Shown piece by piece: positions 32,487-40,912 of a stretch of DNA of 59,847 nucleotides. Under the pieces are notes generated by a model. That model was not told the DNA's origin. It ran no database searches and was given only the letters and a program-made list of their open reading frames with translations. Each line of letters starts with the position of its first letter. Position 1 is the stretch's first letter. The stretch spans positions 1 to 59,847 of the forward strand of contig CAYXUS010000044.1 of NCBI GenBank assembly GCA_964468415.1, given 5' to 3'. The stretch comes from Caldithrix sp964468415 (GTDB lineage: Bacteria > Calditrichota > Calditrichia > Calditrichales > Calditrichaceae). The position numbers were made by a program, and so were the translations under genes.

Positions 32487-33292
32487 AAAAAATCGTACAG
32501 ATTAAAATAAACGGTCAAACATTCCAGGTGGAAGAGGGGAAGTCTGTTCTTTCTGTGTGCAATGAAAATGGCATCGACATTCCCGCACTTTGCCATAATG
32601 AAGCCCTGGAGCCTTATGGTGCTTGCCGCTTGTGTATGGTTGAGGTCATTAAGGGCCCCGGTAAAAAGGGGCTGACAACTTCCTGTACATTAAAGGCTTC
32701 CGACGGGTTGGAAATTATTACCGAGACCGATAAAATCGTCAAACATCGCAGAATGTTGTTTGAATTTTATCTTGCCCAGGCTCCCCATTCGGAAGTCATT
32801 AAGGAAATGGCTGCGCGCTATGGTGTGTCGGAAACCCGATTTGCCAGGCGGGAAAAGCCTGATGATCCTTTAAATAACAAGTGCATATTGTGCGGTCAAT
32901 GTGTTCGGGTTTGCGACGAAGTAATGGGCGCGGCTGCTATTAATTACATCGGACGCGGATACTTAACCGTCGTTAATACGCCCTATCTTGAAGAAAGCGA
33001 CGTTTGTATGGGATGCAAAGCTTGCGTTGAGGTGTGCCCCACCGGTGCTATTGACTTTGAAGACCTTGACGGCATCCGAATCATGAAATCGTGGAGTAAT
33101 ACAAAAGTTCCCTTGCAAAAATGCCCACATTGCGGCCGTTTTTTTGCCCCATCGCCCATGACCGATTTTGCTTATGAAAACCTGGATTCCGAACTAAAAG
33201 CGGAAATTAAATCGTTGTGCCCGGAATGCCGAAGAAAAGTTATTTCGCAAAAACACATTTTAGCCCCTAAAGGCGAATGGATTGACCAATAA
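32483..33292 (+). CDS. NuoG/HndD N-terminal-like iron-sulfur subunit without a catalytic domain
   Basis: The 269-residue protein has an N-terminal [2Fe-2S] domain (LCHNEALEPYGACRLCMVEV..SC) and two [4Fe-4S] motifs (CILCGQCVRVCDEVMGAAAI, CMGCKACVEVCPTGAI). The His-Cys3 [4Fe-4S] motif normally lying between them is not recognisable: AQAPHSEVIKEMAARYG has the His but no cysteines. The C-terminus carries CPHCGRFF..CPECRRK, a zinc-ribbon-like pair, instead of an H-cluster hydrogenase or molybdopterin domain. It therefore looks like a pure electron-relay subunit linking CooF with the NuoEF-like pair. It overlaps the NuoF-like gene by 4 bp and precedes cooC by 21 bp. Confidence 0.88.
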   Translation: MKKIVQIKINGQTFQVEEGKSVLSVCNENGIDIPALCHNEALEPYGACRLCMVEVIKGPGKKGLTTSCTLKASDGLEIITETDKIVKHRRMLFEFYLAQAPHSEVIKEMAARYGVSETRFARREKPDDPLNNKCILCGQCVRVCDEVMGAAAINYIGRGYLTVVNTPYLEESDVCMGCKACVEVCPTGAIDFEDLDGIRIMKSWSNTKVPLQKCPHCGRFFAPSPMTDFAYENLDSELKAEIKSLCPECRRKVISQKHILAPKGEWIDQ

Positions 33293-33313
33293 ATACGACA
33301 AGGAGACAATAAC

Positions 33314-34195
33314 ATGCCTAAAACAGATCCCAGAAGACAGAAACTTTTTGACACTGCCAACGAACTGAAAAGCAAATCCCATATTCCGGAGAAGAAAGAA
33401 TTTCGTGTCGTAATTACCGGTAAAGGCGGAGCCGGAAAAACGACCTTTACCGCCGTCTTGTCCAAACTCTTTTCACGGAATGGCTACAATGTACTTGCCG
33501 TGGATGAAGACCCGCAGGTCAACTTGCCATATTCTTTAGGGATCCCCCGGGATCAAGAAATTATTCCGGCCTCAAGAAACCTGGATTACATCGAAGAAAA
33601 GACCGGAGCGCGTCCCGGCCAGGGCTGGGGTGGAATGCTCTCTTTGAATCCGGACGTTTCGGATGTGGTAGACCGCTTTGGTATTAAGACTGCCGATAAT
33701 ATTAATTTAATCGTAATGGGCAGTGTTATTCAGGCTGCGGCAGGCTGCCTTTGTCCGGAAAACGCCTTGCTGGATGCCGTAATGGGCTATATTAGCCTGC
33801 GCGAAGGTGAAGTCATTTTGATGGATACGCAAGCCGGGGTGGAACATTTTGGCCGTGCCTTAGCCCGGGGATTCAAACAAACCGTGGTAGTGACCGAGCC
33901 AACTTTCAACGCCTATCAAGTAGCAAAACATGCGGCCGAACTGTCCCGCCAATTAGACATTCCTTACGTACATCTGGTTGTCAATAAAATAAAAGACGAG
34001 GCGCATTTTGAACGATTTACGCAAATTGCGGGAGAAAGTCTTAAGAATTTTAATGAAATCTTCATTCTACCTTATGATGAAAATGTTTTGCTTACCGAAC
34101 CCGACGTAACCCCGCTTCTTGAAAGCGATACCCCGTATGTGCAGGAAGCAAGAAAAATAATGCAAACATTGGCCGAATACGGAAAACAAACCTGA
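33314..34195 (+). CDS. cooC: CODH nickel-insertion ATPase CooC
   Basis: The 293-residue MinD/SIMIBI-class ATPase has the deviant Walker A TGKGGAGKTTF (about residue 37), VDEDPQVNLPYSLG as the switch region, and GCLCPENALLD containing the CXC pair that binds metal at the CooC dimer interface. It helps load Ni into the C-cluster of CooS. It has an N-terminal extension of about 33 residues compared with CooC1. It is the last gene of the CO island. Confidence 0.93.
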   Translation: MPKTDPRRQKLFDTANELKSKSHIPEKKEFRVVITGKGGAGKTTFTAVLSKLFSRNGYNVLAVDEDPQVNLPYSLGIPRDQEIIPASRNLDYIEEKTGARPGQGWGGMLSLNPDVSDVVDRFGIKTADNINLIVMGSVIQAAAGCLCPENALLDAVMGYISLREGEVILMDTQAGVEHFGRALARGFKQTVVVTEPTFNAYQVAKHAAELSRQLDIPYVHLVVNKIKDEAHFERFTQIAGESLKNFNEIFILPYDENVLLTEPDVTPLLESDTPYVQEARKIMQTLAEYGKQT

Positions 34196-34626
34196 AATTT
34201 GTCGTTATGGTAAAACAACCATTTTAGTAGCCAATATACAGCCAACTTAATTTGAGTCCCACTTAATCAAAGGGAATCGTATGCCCGACAGCCAAAATGC
34301 TTCCGCGCCGGGCTCGTGATTTCTTTGTTAACACAATTCAAATGTTTAAACTTTGTAAAAATCCCTCAAAAATCTGTTAAAATTATCGTGTAACCAGTGG
34401 TTAAGTGTTTTGTTTTAAACATATTTTTTATTAATTTAAATTTTACCAGTAATTAGAACGGAAACTTTTGCCCGGCGGTGCAGGTTCTTTTTTAAGGCAC
34501 CTTGCCGCCGGCAAAGATAATTATTCGTTGTAAAAAACAGGCCCAAAAAGTAACGGACGTTTTCCATTTTCAAACTTGGGACTTTGAATTTTGCTTGCAT
34601 CTCTTACTTAACCATTAGGAGGAATT
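34196..34626. other. 431-bp intergenic region with a large hairpin, before ssb
   Basis: No credible gene is seen on either strand. The region is AT-rich except for 34467-34514, where TTTGCC-C-GGCGG pairs with CCGCCGGCAAA, giving an 11-bp stem with one bulged C around a long loop containing TTCTTTTTT. A competing internal pairing GGTGC/GCACC is possible. The hairpin is about 110 bp upstream of ssb and could be a leader structure or the end of a small RNA. No T-run follows, so it is not a standard terminator. Confidence 0.45.
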
Positions 34627-35085
34627 ATGTCACGCGGAACCGTTAACAAAGCCATCATCGTAGGGCGCGTTGGTCGCGATCCAGACGTGCGCTACACCCC
34701 GGGCGGAACTTCGGTCGCCAGTTTTTCGGTGGCCACCAATTATCGCGCCAAAGACGCGGACGGCAACTGGACCGACAACACCGAATGGCACAACATTAGT
34801 GTGTTCGGACAGCTCGCCGACTTTGCCGGGAATTACGTCAAAAAAGGACGCCTGGTGTACGTGGAAGGTCGCCTGCAAACACGTTCGTGGGAAGACCAAA
34901 ACAACGTAAAACACTACCGCACCGAAATTATTGCGAACACGTTGCAGCTTTTAGGCTCCCGTCAGGAAAACGGCGTAGCCGAAGAAAGCGGACCGGTTGA
35001 AACCCCGAGCAATGAAGAGCCGGGTAACACCGTCGAAGAGCCTCCGGCAGAAGGCAGTGGCGATGAAGATGATTTGCCGTTTTAA
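34627..35085 (+). CDS. ssb: Single-stranded DNA-binding protein
   Basis: The 152-residue protein has an N-terminal OB fold (NKAIIVGRVGRDPDVRYTP, FSVATNYR, TEWHNISVFGQLADFAGNYVKKG, YVEGRLQTRSW), a Pro/Glu-rich linker and the acidic tip DEDDLPF that recruits repair and replication partners. Length is slightly short of E. coli SSB. An AGGAGGAATT ribosome site precedes the ATG. It stands alone upstream of the nucleoside salvage genes rather than with rpsF/rpsR. Confidence 0.96.
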   Translation: MSRGTVNKAIIVGRVGRDPDVRYTPGGTSVASFSVATNYRAKDADGNWTDNTEWHNISVFGQLADFAGNYVKKGRLVYVEGRLQTRSWEDQNNVKHYRTEIIANTLQLLGSRQENGVAEESGPVETPSNEEPGNTVEEPPAEGSGDEDDLPF

Positions 35086-35100
35086 TCCATCACAGGCATA

Positions 35101-35132
35101 GGAGGTGCCTTTTTAATTTAAGGCCATCCTCC
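35101..35132 (+). terminator. Hairpin after ssb
   Basis: GGAGG-T-GCCTT pairs with AAGGC-CA-TCCTCC around TTTAATTT, 15 bp after the ssb stop. No T-run follows the stem, so termination may be weak. It separates ssb from the cdd-led salvage genes. Confidence 0.4.
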
Positions 35133-35165
35133 ATTAATTATGGACCAACACAGATAGAAGACAAA

Positions 35166-35570
35166 ATGGAAAAATACAATTCCGACCAACTGATTCACAA
35201 GGCACAAAAGGCCAGAGAATTCGCACAGGCCAAATACTCTCATTTTAAAGTGGGCGCAGCCCTGTTAACCAACGATGGCGAGATTTTCACCGGTTGTAAT
35301 GTGGAAAGCAGCTCGTACGGCTTAACCATTTGTGCCGAACGTGTTGCCCTGACCAAGGCCCTTTCCGAAGGGCGTACCGCTTTCAAAGCCATTGCCATTG
35401 TGGCCAAAGATGGCGCTTTTTGCCCGCCTTGTGGCGCGTGCCGTCAACTTCTGTTTGACTACGCACCCGATATTGACGTAATTTTGACTAATGGTAAAGA
35501 GAAGCAAATTTTTAAACTTAAAGAATTATTACCCCATGCTTTTGATGAATCTAACCTTGGAGAGAAATGA
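35166..35570 (+). CDS. cdd: Cytidine deaminase
   Basis: The 134-residue zinc enzyme deaminates cytidine and deoxycytidine to uridine forms. Substrate binding is seen in KVGAALLTNDGEIFTGCNVE. The zinc and catalytic residues lie in TICAERVAL (Cys, Glu) and PPCGACRQLL (two Cys), the homotetrameric small CDA type. It overlaps udk by 4 bp, starting a pyrimidine/purine salvage run. Confidence 0.95.
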   Translation: MEKYNSDQLIHKAQKAREFAQAKYSHFKVGAALLTNDGEIFTGCNVESSSYGLTICAERVALTKALSEGRTAFKAIAIVAKDGAFCPPCGACRQLLFDYAPDIDVILTNGKEKQIFKLKELLPHAFDESNLGEK

Positions 35571-36211
35571 AAAGCGGAATCTTAATTGGAATTGCCGGAG
35601 CCTCCGGTTCCGGGAAAACTCTGGTAGCCAATACCGTTATTGAAAAACTGGGCTCGGATAAGGTCGTTTTGATTCAAGAAGACTCCTATTACAAAGACCT
35701 ATCCGATATCCCTCTGGACGAACGCAGCGGATTGAACTTTGACCATCCCGATGCGTTTGACCACGAGCTTTTAGCCGAGCATTTAGAACTTTTACTGCAA
35801 GGCAAGACCATTGCGCATCCCATTTACGACTACAAAACCCACAGTCGCTTAAAAGAAACCCGCACCGTGGGGCCTCATTCCATTATCGTTTTAGAGGGAA
35901 TTCTGGTATTAAGCGAGCCACGCTTGCGGGAACTAATGGACATCCGCGTATTTATCGACACTGCCCCCGATATTTGCTTTATTCGGCGTTTACAGCGCGA
36001 CATCGAAGAACGCGGACGCACGGTGGAATCGGTCATCAATCAATACCAAAATACCGTACGCCCCATGTACTTTCAATTCGTGGAGCCTTCCAAACGTTAC
36101 GCCGATATCATCATTCCGCGTGGCGGTAAAAACATGGTCGCCATCGACATTCTCACCACCAAAATCCGATCGCTCATTCACCAACAAGAACAGAAAATGC
36201 AGGAGGCCTGA
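35567..36211 (+). CDS. udk: Uridine kinase
   Basis: The 214-residue kinase phosphorylates uridine and cytidine. Walker A is GASGSGKTLVAN. EDSYYKDL, NFDHPDAFD and HPIYDYKTHSR are the usual substrate-contact segments, and IVLEGILVL precedes the lid RRLQRDIEERGRT. Family length is about 210. It overlaps cdd and lies 8 bp before tdk. Confidence 0.96.
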   Translation: MKSGILIGIAGASGSGKTLVANTVIEKLGSDKVVLIQEDSYYKDLSDIPLDERSGLNFDHPDAFDHELLAEHLELLLQGKTIAHPIYDYKTHSRLKETRTVGPHSIIVLEGILVLSEPRLRELMDIRVFIDTAPDICFIRRLQRDIEERGRTVESVINQYQNTVRPMYFQFVEPSKRYADIIIPRGGKNMVAIDILTTKIRSLIHQQEQKMQEA

Positions 36212-36219
36212 ACGTCCCT

Positions 36220-36822
36220 ATGATGCACGTGGTACGACAGCACACCGGATGGATCGAAGTGATTTGCGGTAGTATGTTCAGCGGGAAAACCGAAGAACTG
36301 ATCCGACGTTTGAAACGCGCCATGATTGCCCGTCAAAAAGTTGCCATTTTTAAACCCAAAATCGACAACCGCTACAGCGCAACGGAAATTGTTTCGCACG
36401 ACAAGCAAAAGATCAAATCGAAAGTGGTGGAAAAGCCCGAAGAGATTTTACATCTCGCTCTGGAAGCACAGGTGGTGGGAATTGACGAAGCTCAGTTTTT
36501 CGATAATTCTCTGGTGGACATTTGCCAGAAATTGGCCAACATGGGAAAACGCGTGATCGTGGCAGGATTGGATCAGGATTTTCGTGGGAAGCCCTTTGAA
36601 CCGATCCCCCAGCTTTTAGCCGTGGCCGAATACATCACCAAAACCCATGCCATTTGCGTGGTGTGCGGGAATCCCGCCAACCACACGCAGCGGAAAACCG
36701 CCAGCAAAGACAAGATTGTGGTCGGTGCAACCGATATTTACGAGGCGCGCTGCCGCAACTGTTTTGAGCCACCGCAAGAAGAAGATGAAACGGATGAAAT
36801 GAATTCAAAATCACAGGAGTAG
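36220..36822 (+). CDS. tdk: Thymidine kinase (type II)
   Basis: The 200-residue enzyme phosphorylates thymidine. Features are P-loop GSMFSGKTEELIRRL, Walker B GIDEAQFF, the lasso/zinc-ribbon Cys set (CVVCGNPA..CRNCF) and the thymidine-binding segment DKIVVGATDIYEARC. It is two bases from the nucleoside transporter, forming a salvage operon with cdd and udk. Confidence 0.96.
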   Translation: MMHVVRQHTGWIEVICGSMFSGKTEELIRRLKRAMIARQKVAIFKPKIDNRYSATEIVSHDKQKIKSKVVEKPEEILHLALEAQVVGIDEAQFFDNSLVDICQKLANMGKRVIVAGLDQDFRGKPFEPIPQLLAVAEYITKTHAICVVCGNPANHTQRKTASKDKIVVGATDIYEARCRNCFEPPQEEDETDEMNSKSQE

Positions 36823-36824
36823 AA

Positions 36825-38147
36825 ATGGGTACTATTCAAGATATTGCCTTCGGGATTTTCGGTTTAGTTACTTTACTCGCCATTGCTTACATTTTTTCAG
36901 CCGACCGGAAAAACATTCACTGGAAGCAAGTATTCATCGGTATTGCCTTACAGTTGATTTTTGCTGTTTTTGTGCTGCTCACCCCGTGGGGCGCAACTTT
37001 TTTCAACTGGATCGGCATGTTTTTCGTCAAGATCATTTCTTTTACCAACGAAGGTTCTAAATTTTTGTTTGGTGCATTAGCCAGCCAAGGGGTATTCGAA
37101 AAGGCCTTCCCACCCGAAATGAAATCTCAGGGTGTTGGCGTTGTGTTTGCCTTTCAGGTATTGCCTACCATTATCTTTTTCTCGTCCCTCATGTCCATTT
37201 TGTATCATTACGGTGTAATGCAAAAAATCGTAGAAGGAATGGCCTGGGTCATGGCTAAAGCCATGCGCGTAAGCGGCGCCGAATCGATTTCCGTGGCCGC
37301 AAATGTTTTTATCGGCCAAACCGAGGCGCCGTTGGTGGTCCGTCCTTACGTGGAGCACATGACCAAATCGGAATTGCTTACATTAATGATCGGTGGCATG
37401 GCCACCATTGCCGGTGGCGTTTTGGCTGCTTACGTTGGACTATTGGGAGGAAGCGACCCGGCTCAACAATTGTTTTACGCCAAGCATTTGCTTTCGGCCA
37501 GTATCATGGCGGCGCCGGCCACTTTTGTGGTCTCCAAGATTCTTCTGCCCGAAAGCGAAGAATCATTAACGATGGGCAAAGTTAAGGTTCCCATCGAAAA
37601 AACCGCTGTTAACGGTATTGAAGCTGCCGCTACGGGTGCAGCCGACGGTTTGAAGCTGGCCCTGAACGTGGCGGGCATGCTGCTGGCATTTATTGCTTTA
37701 ATTGCCATGGTCGATTGGATTTTAAAAGGTGTGTTCACCGATTTGCTGGGTATTACGGTTCATGGCGGACATCCCATCAATTTGGAACTTATTTTAGGTT
37801 ACGTGCTGAGTCCCATCGCCTGGATTATCGGCGTGCCCTGGCACGATGCCATTAGCGTGGGGTCTTTGATCGGCCAGAAACTGGTACTCAATGAATTCAT
37901 TGCTTATTTACAATTAGCCAAAATGATTCCGCAGCACATCTTAAGCGAAAAAGCCGTCATCATTTCTACTTATGCTTTGTGCGGCTTTGCTAACTTCTCG
38001 TCGATTGCCATCCAGATTGGCGGAATCGGAGGTATTGCTCCCAGCCGGCGGAGCGATTTGGCAAGGTTCGGCTTAAAAGCCGTTTTGGGTGGTTCTCTGG
38101 CAACATTTATGACGGCCACGATTGCCGGAGTGCTGGTTGCTCTTTAG
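36825..38147 (+). CDS. NupC-type concentrative nucleoside transporter
   Basis: The 440-residue inner-membrane protein has about ten helices and family signatures GQTEAPLVVRPYV, MIGGMATIAGGVLAAYV, AVIISTYALCGFANFSSIAIQIGGIG and a C-terminal GSLATFMTATIAGVL. It imports nucleosides with Na+ or H+. Position after cdd-udk-tdk explains the substrate class. The exact nucleoside and ion preference are not visible. Confidence 0.93.
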   Translation: MGTIQDIAFGIFGLVTLLAIAYIFSADRKNIHWKQVFIGIALQLIFAVFVLLTPWGATFFNWIGMFFVKIISFTNEGSKFLFGALASQGVFEKAFPPEMKSQGVGVVFAFQVLPTIIFFSSLMSILYHYGVMQKIVEGMAWVMAKAMRVSGAESISVAANVFIGQTEAPLVVRPYVEHMTKSELLTLMIGGMATIAGGVLAAYVGLLGGSDPAQQLFYAKHLLSASIMAAPATFVVSKILLPESEESLTMGKVKVPIEKTAVNGIEAAATGAADGLKLALNVAGMLLAFIALIAMVDWILKGVFTDLLGITVHGGHPINLELILGYVLSPIAWIIGVPWHDAISVGSLIGQKLVLNEFIAYLQLAKMIPQHILSEKAVIISTYALCGFANFSSIAIQIGGIGGIAPSRRSDLARFGLKAVLGGSLATFMTATIAGVLVAL

Positions 38148-38159
38148 TTAGAGGTATTT

Positions 38160-39902
38160 ATGAAAACATTCATTCAAATTTTTATTTCCGTATTTTTGAG
38201 TCTTGCGCTTATCTTCATAGGCGCATTACTTATTTTTGGCGCCCTTTTGCCTTCCGGGCCATCCATTCCCGCCAAAGCAATTCTGGAGCTGGATTTACAG
38301 GGCGATATCCCGGAATATGTAGCTCCCGACCCTCTGCAAGAAGCATTCAACCGCGGCGTACTGGATATTCACAAGATTCGCGACGATCTGGAAAAAGCCT
38401 CTGTGGACAAACGAATCAAAGCCATCATTGTTCGTCCGGAATTGCTGAATGTGGGCTTTGGCAAGCTGCAAGAGCTTTACGCCCTCTTCAAATCGTTTCG
38501 GCAGCACAGCGAAAAGCCAATTTATGCCTATTTAGGTTCGGACATCTCTTTTACACGGGATTACTATCTGGCCTGTGCCTGCGATTCGATCATTATGCCG
38601 GCAGATGCAAACCTGTTTTTAACCGGGGTTCGCAGCGAGGTTACCTTTTACAAAGATTTTTTCAACAAGATTGGCGTGGAAGCTCAATTTTTGCACATTG
38701 GCAAATACAAAAATGCGCCAGATGCCTATACCCGCAACCGTATGTCTCCCTGGCAACGGGAAGTATTGCAAGAGATCATCGATCAATACTACCACAACAT
38801 CGTGCGCACCATTGCCCACAATCGCCATCTTTCACCTGAAAAAGTGGACGAACTGATCAATCAAAAAACCGGCTTTTCGGGCGCTCAGGCTAAAGCCCTC
38901 GGCCTTGTCGACCGGACTGCTTTTTACAATGAAGTGGAAAAGATGATTCTCGCCCGCAGCGGCGAAAAATCGTTAAAACGATTATCCGCCCTCGATTACG
39001 CCACCGTGCCGACCAGTTCCCTGAAAATCCGCAACAAAAGCCGCATCGCTGTTATCAATTGCGAGGGCACCATTTACGGCGGCAGTGACAGCGAAAATCC
39101 GGCTTTCGGCCGAATGCTCGGCGCCAAGACGGCCATTCGCAACATTCGCAAAGCTGCCAAATCCCGACTTGTCAAGGCTATTATTTTACGCATCGACAGC
39201 CCGGGAGGCGCATCGCTGCCCTCTTCGGAAATTTGGCAGGCCATTATGGAAGCCAAGAAGAAAAAACCGGTCATTGCATCGGTCGGAGATTTGGGGGCCT
39301 CGGGCGGTTACCTTATTGCCATCGCGGCCGATACGATCGTTGCTTTACCCAACAGTTTGGTGGGCTCAATCGGCGTTTTTGCCGGAAAATTCAACTTTAA
39401 CGGAACTTACGACAAGTTAGGGTTAAACGTTCAGGCCGTTCAAAAAGGAAAACATGCCGACATCTTCTCTACCAACAAACCCTGGGACAAAGAAGAAAAA
39501 GCCATTATTCAGGAAATGATTGGAGAATTTTACCACAGCTTCGTCAGCAAGGTTGCCCGCGCCAGAGGCATGTCGTACAAACAGGTGGACCGACTGGCCC
39601 AGGGACGCGTCTGGACGGGATTAGCCGCTTTTAAAAACGGCCTGATTGATACGCTTGGCAATTTTTACACCGCTGTTAAAATTGCCAAAAAAATGGCCGG
39701 AATTTCCCCTTCCGAATCGGTACGCCTGGTTTACTATCCGCGAAAAAAATCGTTCATGAATGAACTTTTGAACACATTGGACGTACGAATACGATATTCG
39801 GACAACTGGCTAAAATACGCCGTTCATCAATTAATCCCTATTCTGGAAAGCTGGCAAAACAAACCGCTGGCTCTTTTACCTTTTAGGCTTGTATTCAATT
39901 AA
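38160..39902 (+). CDS. sppA: Signal peptide peptidase SppA (long type)
   Basis: The 580-residue membrane-anchored serine peptidase has an N-terminal helix and two tandem SppA domains, as in the E. coli 67-kDa type. The catalytic Lys is in LHIGKYKNAPDAYTR and the Ser in GDLGASGGYLIA, with NSLVGSIGVF after it. It degrades cleaved signal peptides. It lies 12 bp behind the transporter gene and 16 bp before the phosphorylase gene, so it appears embedded in the salvage operon without an obvious functional link. Confidence 0.93.
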   Translation: MKTFIQIFISVFLSLALIFIGALLIFGALLPSGPSIPAKAILELDLQGDIPEYVAPDPLQEAFNRGVLDIHKIRDDLEKASVDKRIKAIIVRPELLNVGFGKLQELYALFKSFRQHSEKPIYAYLGSDISFTRDYYLACACDSIIMPADANLFLTGVRSEVTFYKDFFNKIGVEAQFLHIGKYKNAPDAYTRNRMSPWQREVLQEIIDQYYHNIVRTIAHNRHLSPEKVDELINQKTGFSGAQAKALGLVDRTAFYNEVEKMILARSGEKSLKRLSALDYATVPTSSLKIRNKSRIAVINCEGTIYGGSDSENPAFGRMLGAKTAIRNIRKAAKSRLVKAIILRIDSPGGASLPSSEIWQAIMEAKKKKPVIASVGDLGASGGYLIAIAADTIVALPNSLVGSIGVFAGKFNFNGTYDKLGLNVQAVQKGKHADIFSTNKPWDKEEKAIIQEMIGEFYHSFVSKVARARGMSYKQVDRLAQGRVWTGLAAFKNGLIDTLGNFYTAVKIAKKMAGISPSESVRLVYYPRKKSFMNELLNTLDVRIRYSDNWLKYAVHQLIPILESWQNKPLALLPFRLVFN

Positions 39903-39918
39903 GAATGGAAGAACGCTT

Positions 39919-40761
39919 ATGAATAAACAACAGGTTCGTGAGGCCGTCGCCCACATCCGGCAATTTACCGACATGCAACCCCAAATCGCCATCATTCTGG
40001 GAAGCGGGCTGGGCCCCTTTGCCGATACATTGGATGAGGCCGTTGTGATTCCCACCGAAACCATCCCTCATTACCCGAAATCAACCGTTGAAGGCCACGT
40101 TGGGGCACTGGTTTTCGGAAAGCACAAAGGGGTTTCGGTATTGGCCGTAAAAGGCCGTACCCATTTTTACGAAGGCTACCCCATCCAAAAAACCACCTTT
40201 GTCGTGCGCATTATTCAGATGCTCGACATCCCGCTCCTGCTGGTAACCAATGCTTCGGGTTCCACCAATTTACGCATGCCACCGGGCACGCTAATGCTCA
40301 TCACCGATCAGGTAAATTTTCTCTTCCAAAATCCGTTACGCGGGCCATTGGAATTCGGTGAACCCCGCTTTCCCGACATGTCCAATGTGTACGCCCGGGA
40401 ATATTTCGATCTGGTTGACCAAATTGCGCTTGAGCGTGGGGTTGCTCTAAAACGCGGAGTTTTATGGGTAAGCACCGGGCCCTCTTACGAGACTGCCGCA
40501 GAAATAAAAATGATCCGACGTTTCGGGGGCGATGCGGTAAGCATGTCCACGGTTCCCGAAGTTATTACCGCCGCACATGCCGGCATTAAAGTTATCGGCA
40601 TTTCGTGCATTACTAATTATGCAACCGGCATTCTTCCCCAAAAGCTAACCCATGACGAAGTAACCGAGACGGCAAACCGCGTGAATGCCCAGTTTACCAG
40701 CCTGGTAAGCGGCATTATCGAATCGGTTCCTATGTTCCAAATCACTAAACAGGGCAGATAA
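39919..40761 (+). CDS. Purine nucleoside phosphorylase (trimeric, PNP type I)
   Basis: The 280-residue product starts at an ATG with GGAAG upstream. Ten further upstream codons overlap sppA and lack support. Motifs are GSGLGPFADTL (phosphate loop), GHVGALVFG, GRTHFYEGY, NASGSTN, STGPSYETAAE and MSTVPEVITA, plus ISCITNYATG, where the Asn suggests preference for 6-oxopurines (inosine, guanosine). It completes the salvage operon. The symbol could be punA or deoD-like, so it is left blank. Confidence 0.92.
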   Translation: MNKQQVREAVAHIRQFTDMQPQIAIILGSGLGPFADTLDEAVVIPTETIPHYPKSTVEGHVGALVFGKHKGVSVLAVKGRTHFYEGYPIQKTTFVVRIIQMLDIPLLLVTNASGSTNLRMPPGTLMLITDQVNFLFQNPLRGPLEFGEPRFPDMSNVYAREYFDLVDQIALERGVALKRGVLWVSTGPSYETAAEIKMIRRFGGDAVSMSTVPEVITAAHAGIKVIGISCITNYATGILPQKLTHDEVTETANRVNAQFTSLVSGIIESVPMFQITKQGR

Positions 40762-40783
40762 TGAAACTTTTCGCGAATTTTTC

Positions 40784-40811
40784 TTGACTCTGCCATATTA
40801 AACATTATTTT
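40784..40811 (+). promoter_or_regulatory. Sigma-70-type promoter before the secreted protein/FecR/cyclase locus
   Basis: TTGACT and TATTTT are separated by 16 bp, about 100 bp upstream of the GTG start at 40913. It fits a housekeeping promoter moderately well. Confidence 0.45.
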
Positions 40812-40912
40812 TAAGTTAAGTTCGCATGGCCGGGCGCATCTGCCGAATTCAAAACTAATTTTTTGTTTATACCGCCCTGTTGGGGCCGGAAATTATTAAA
40901 TGAGGAGGTATT

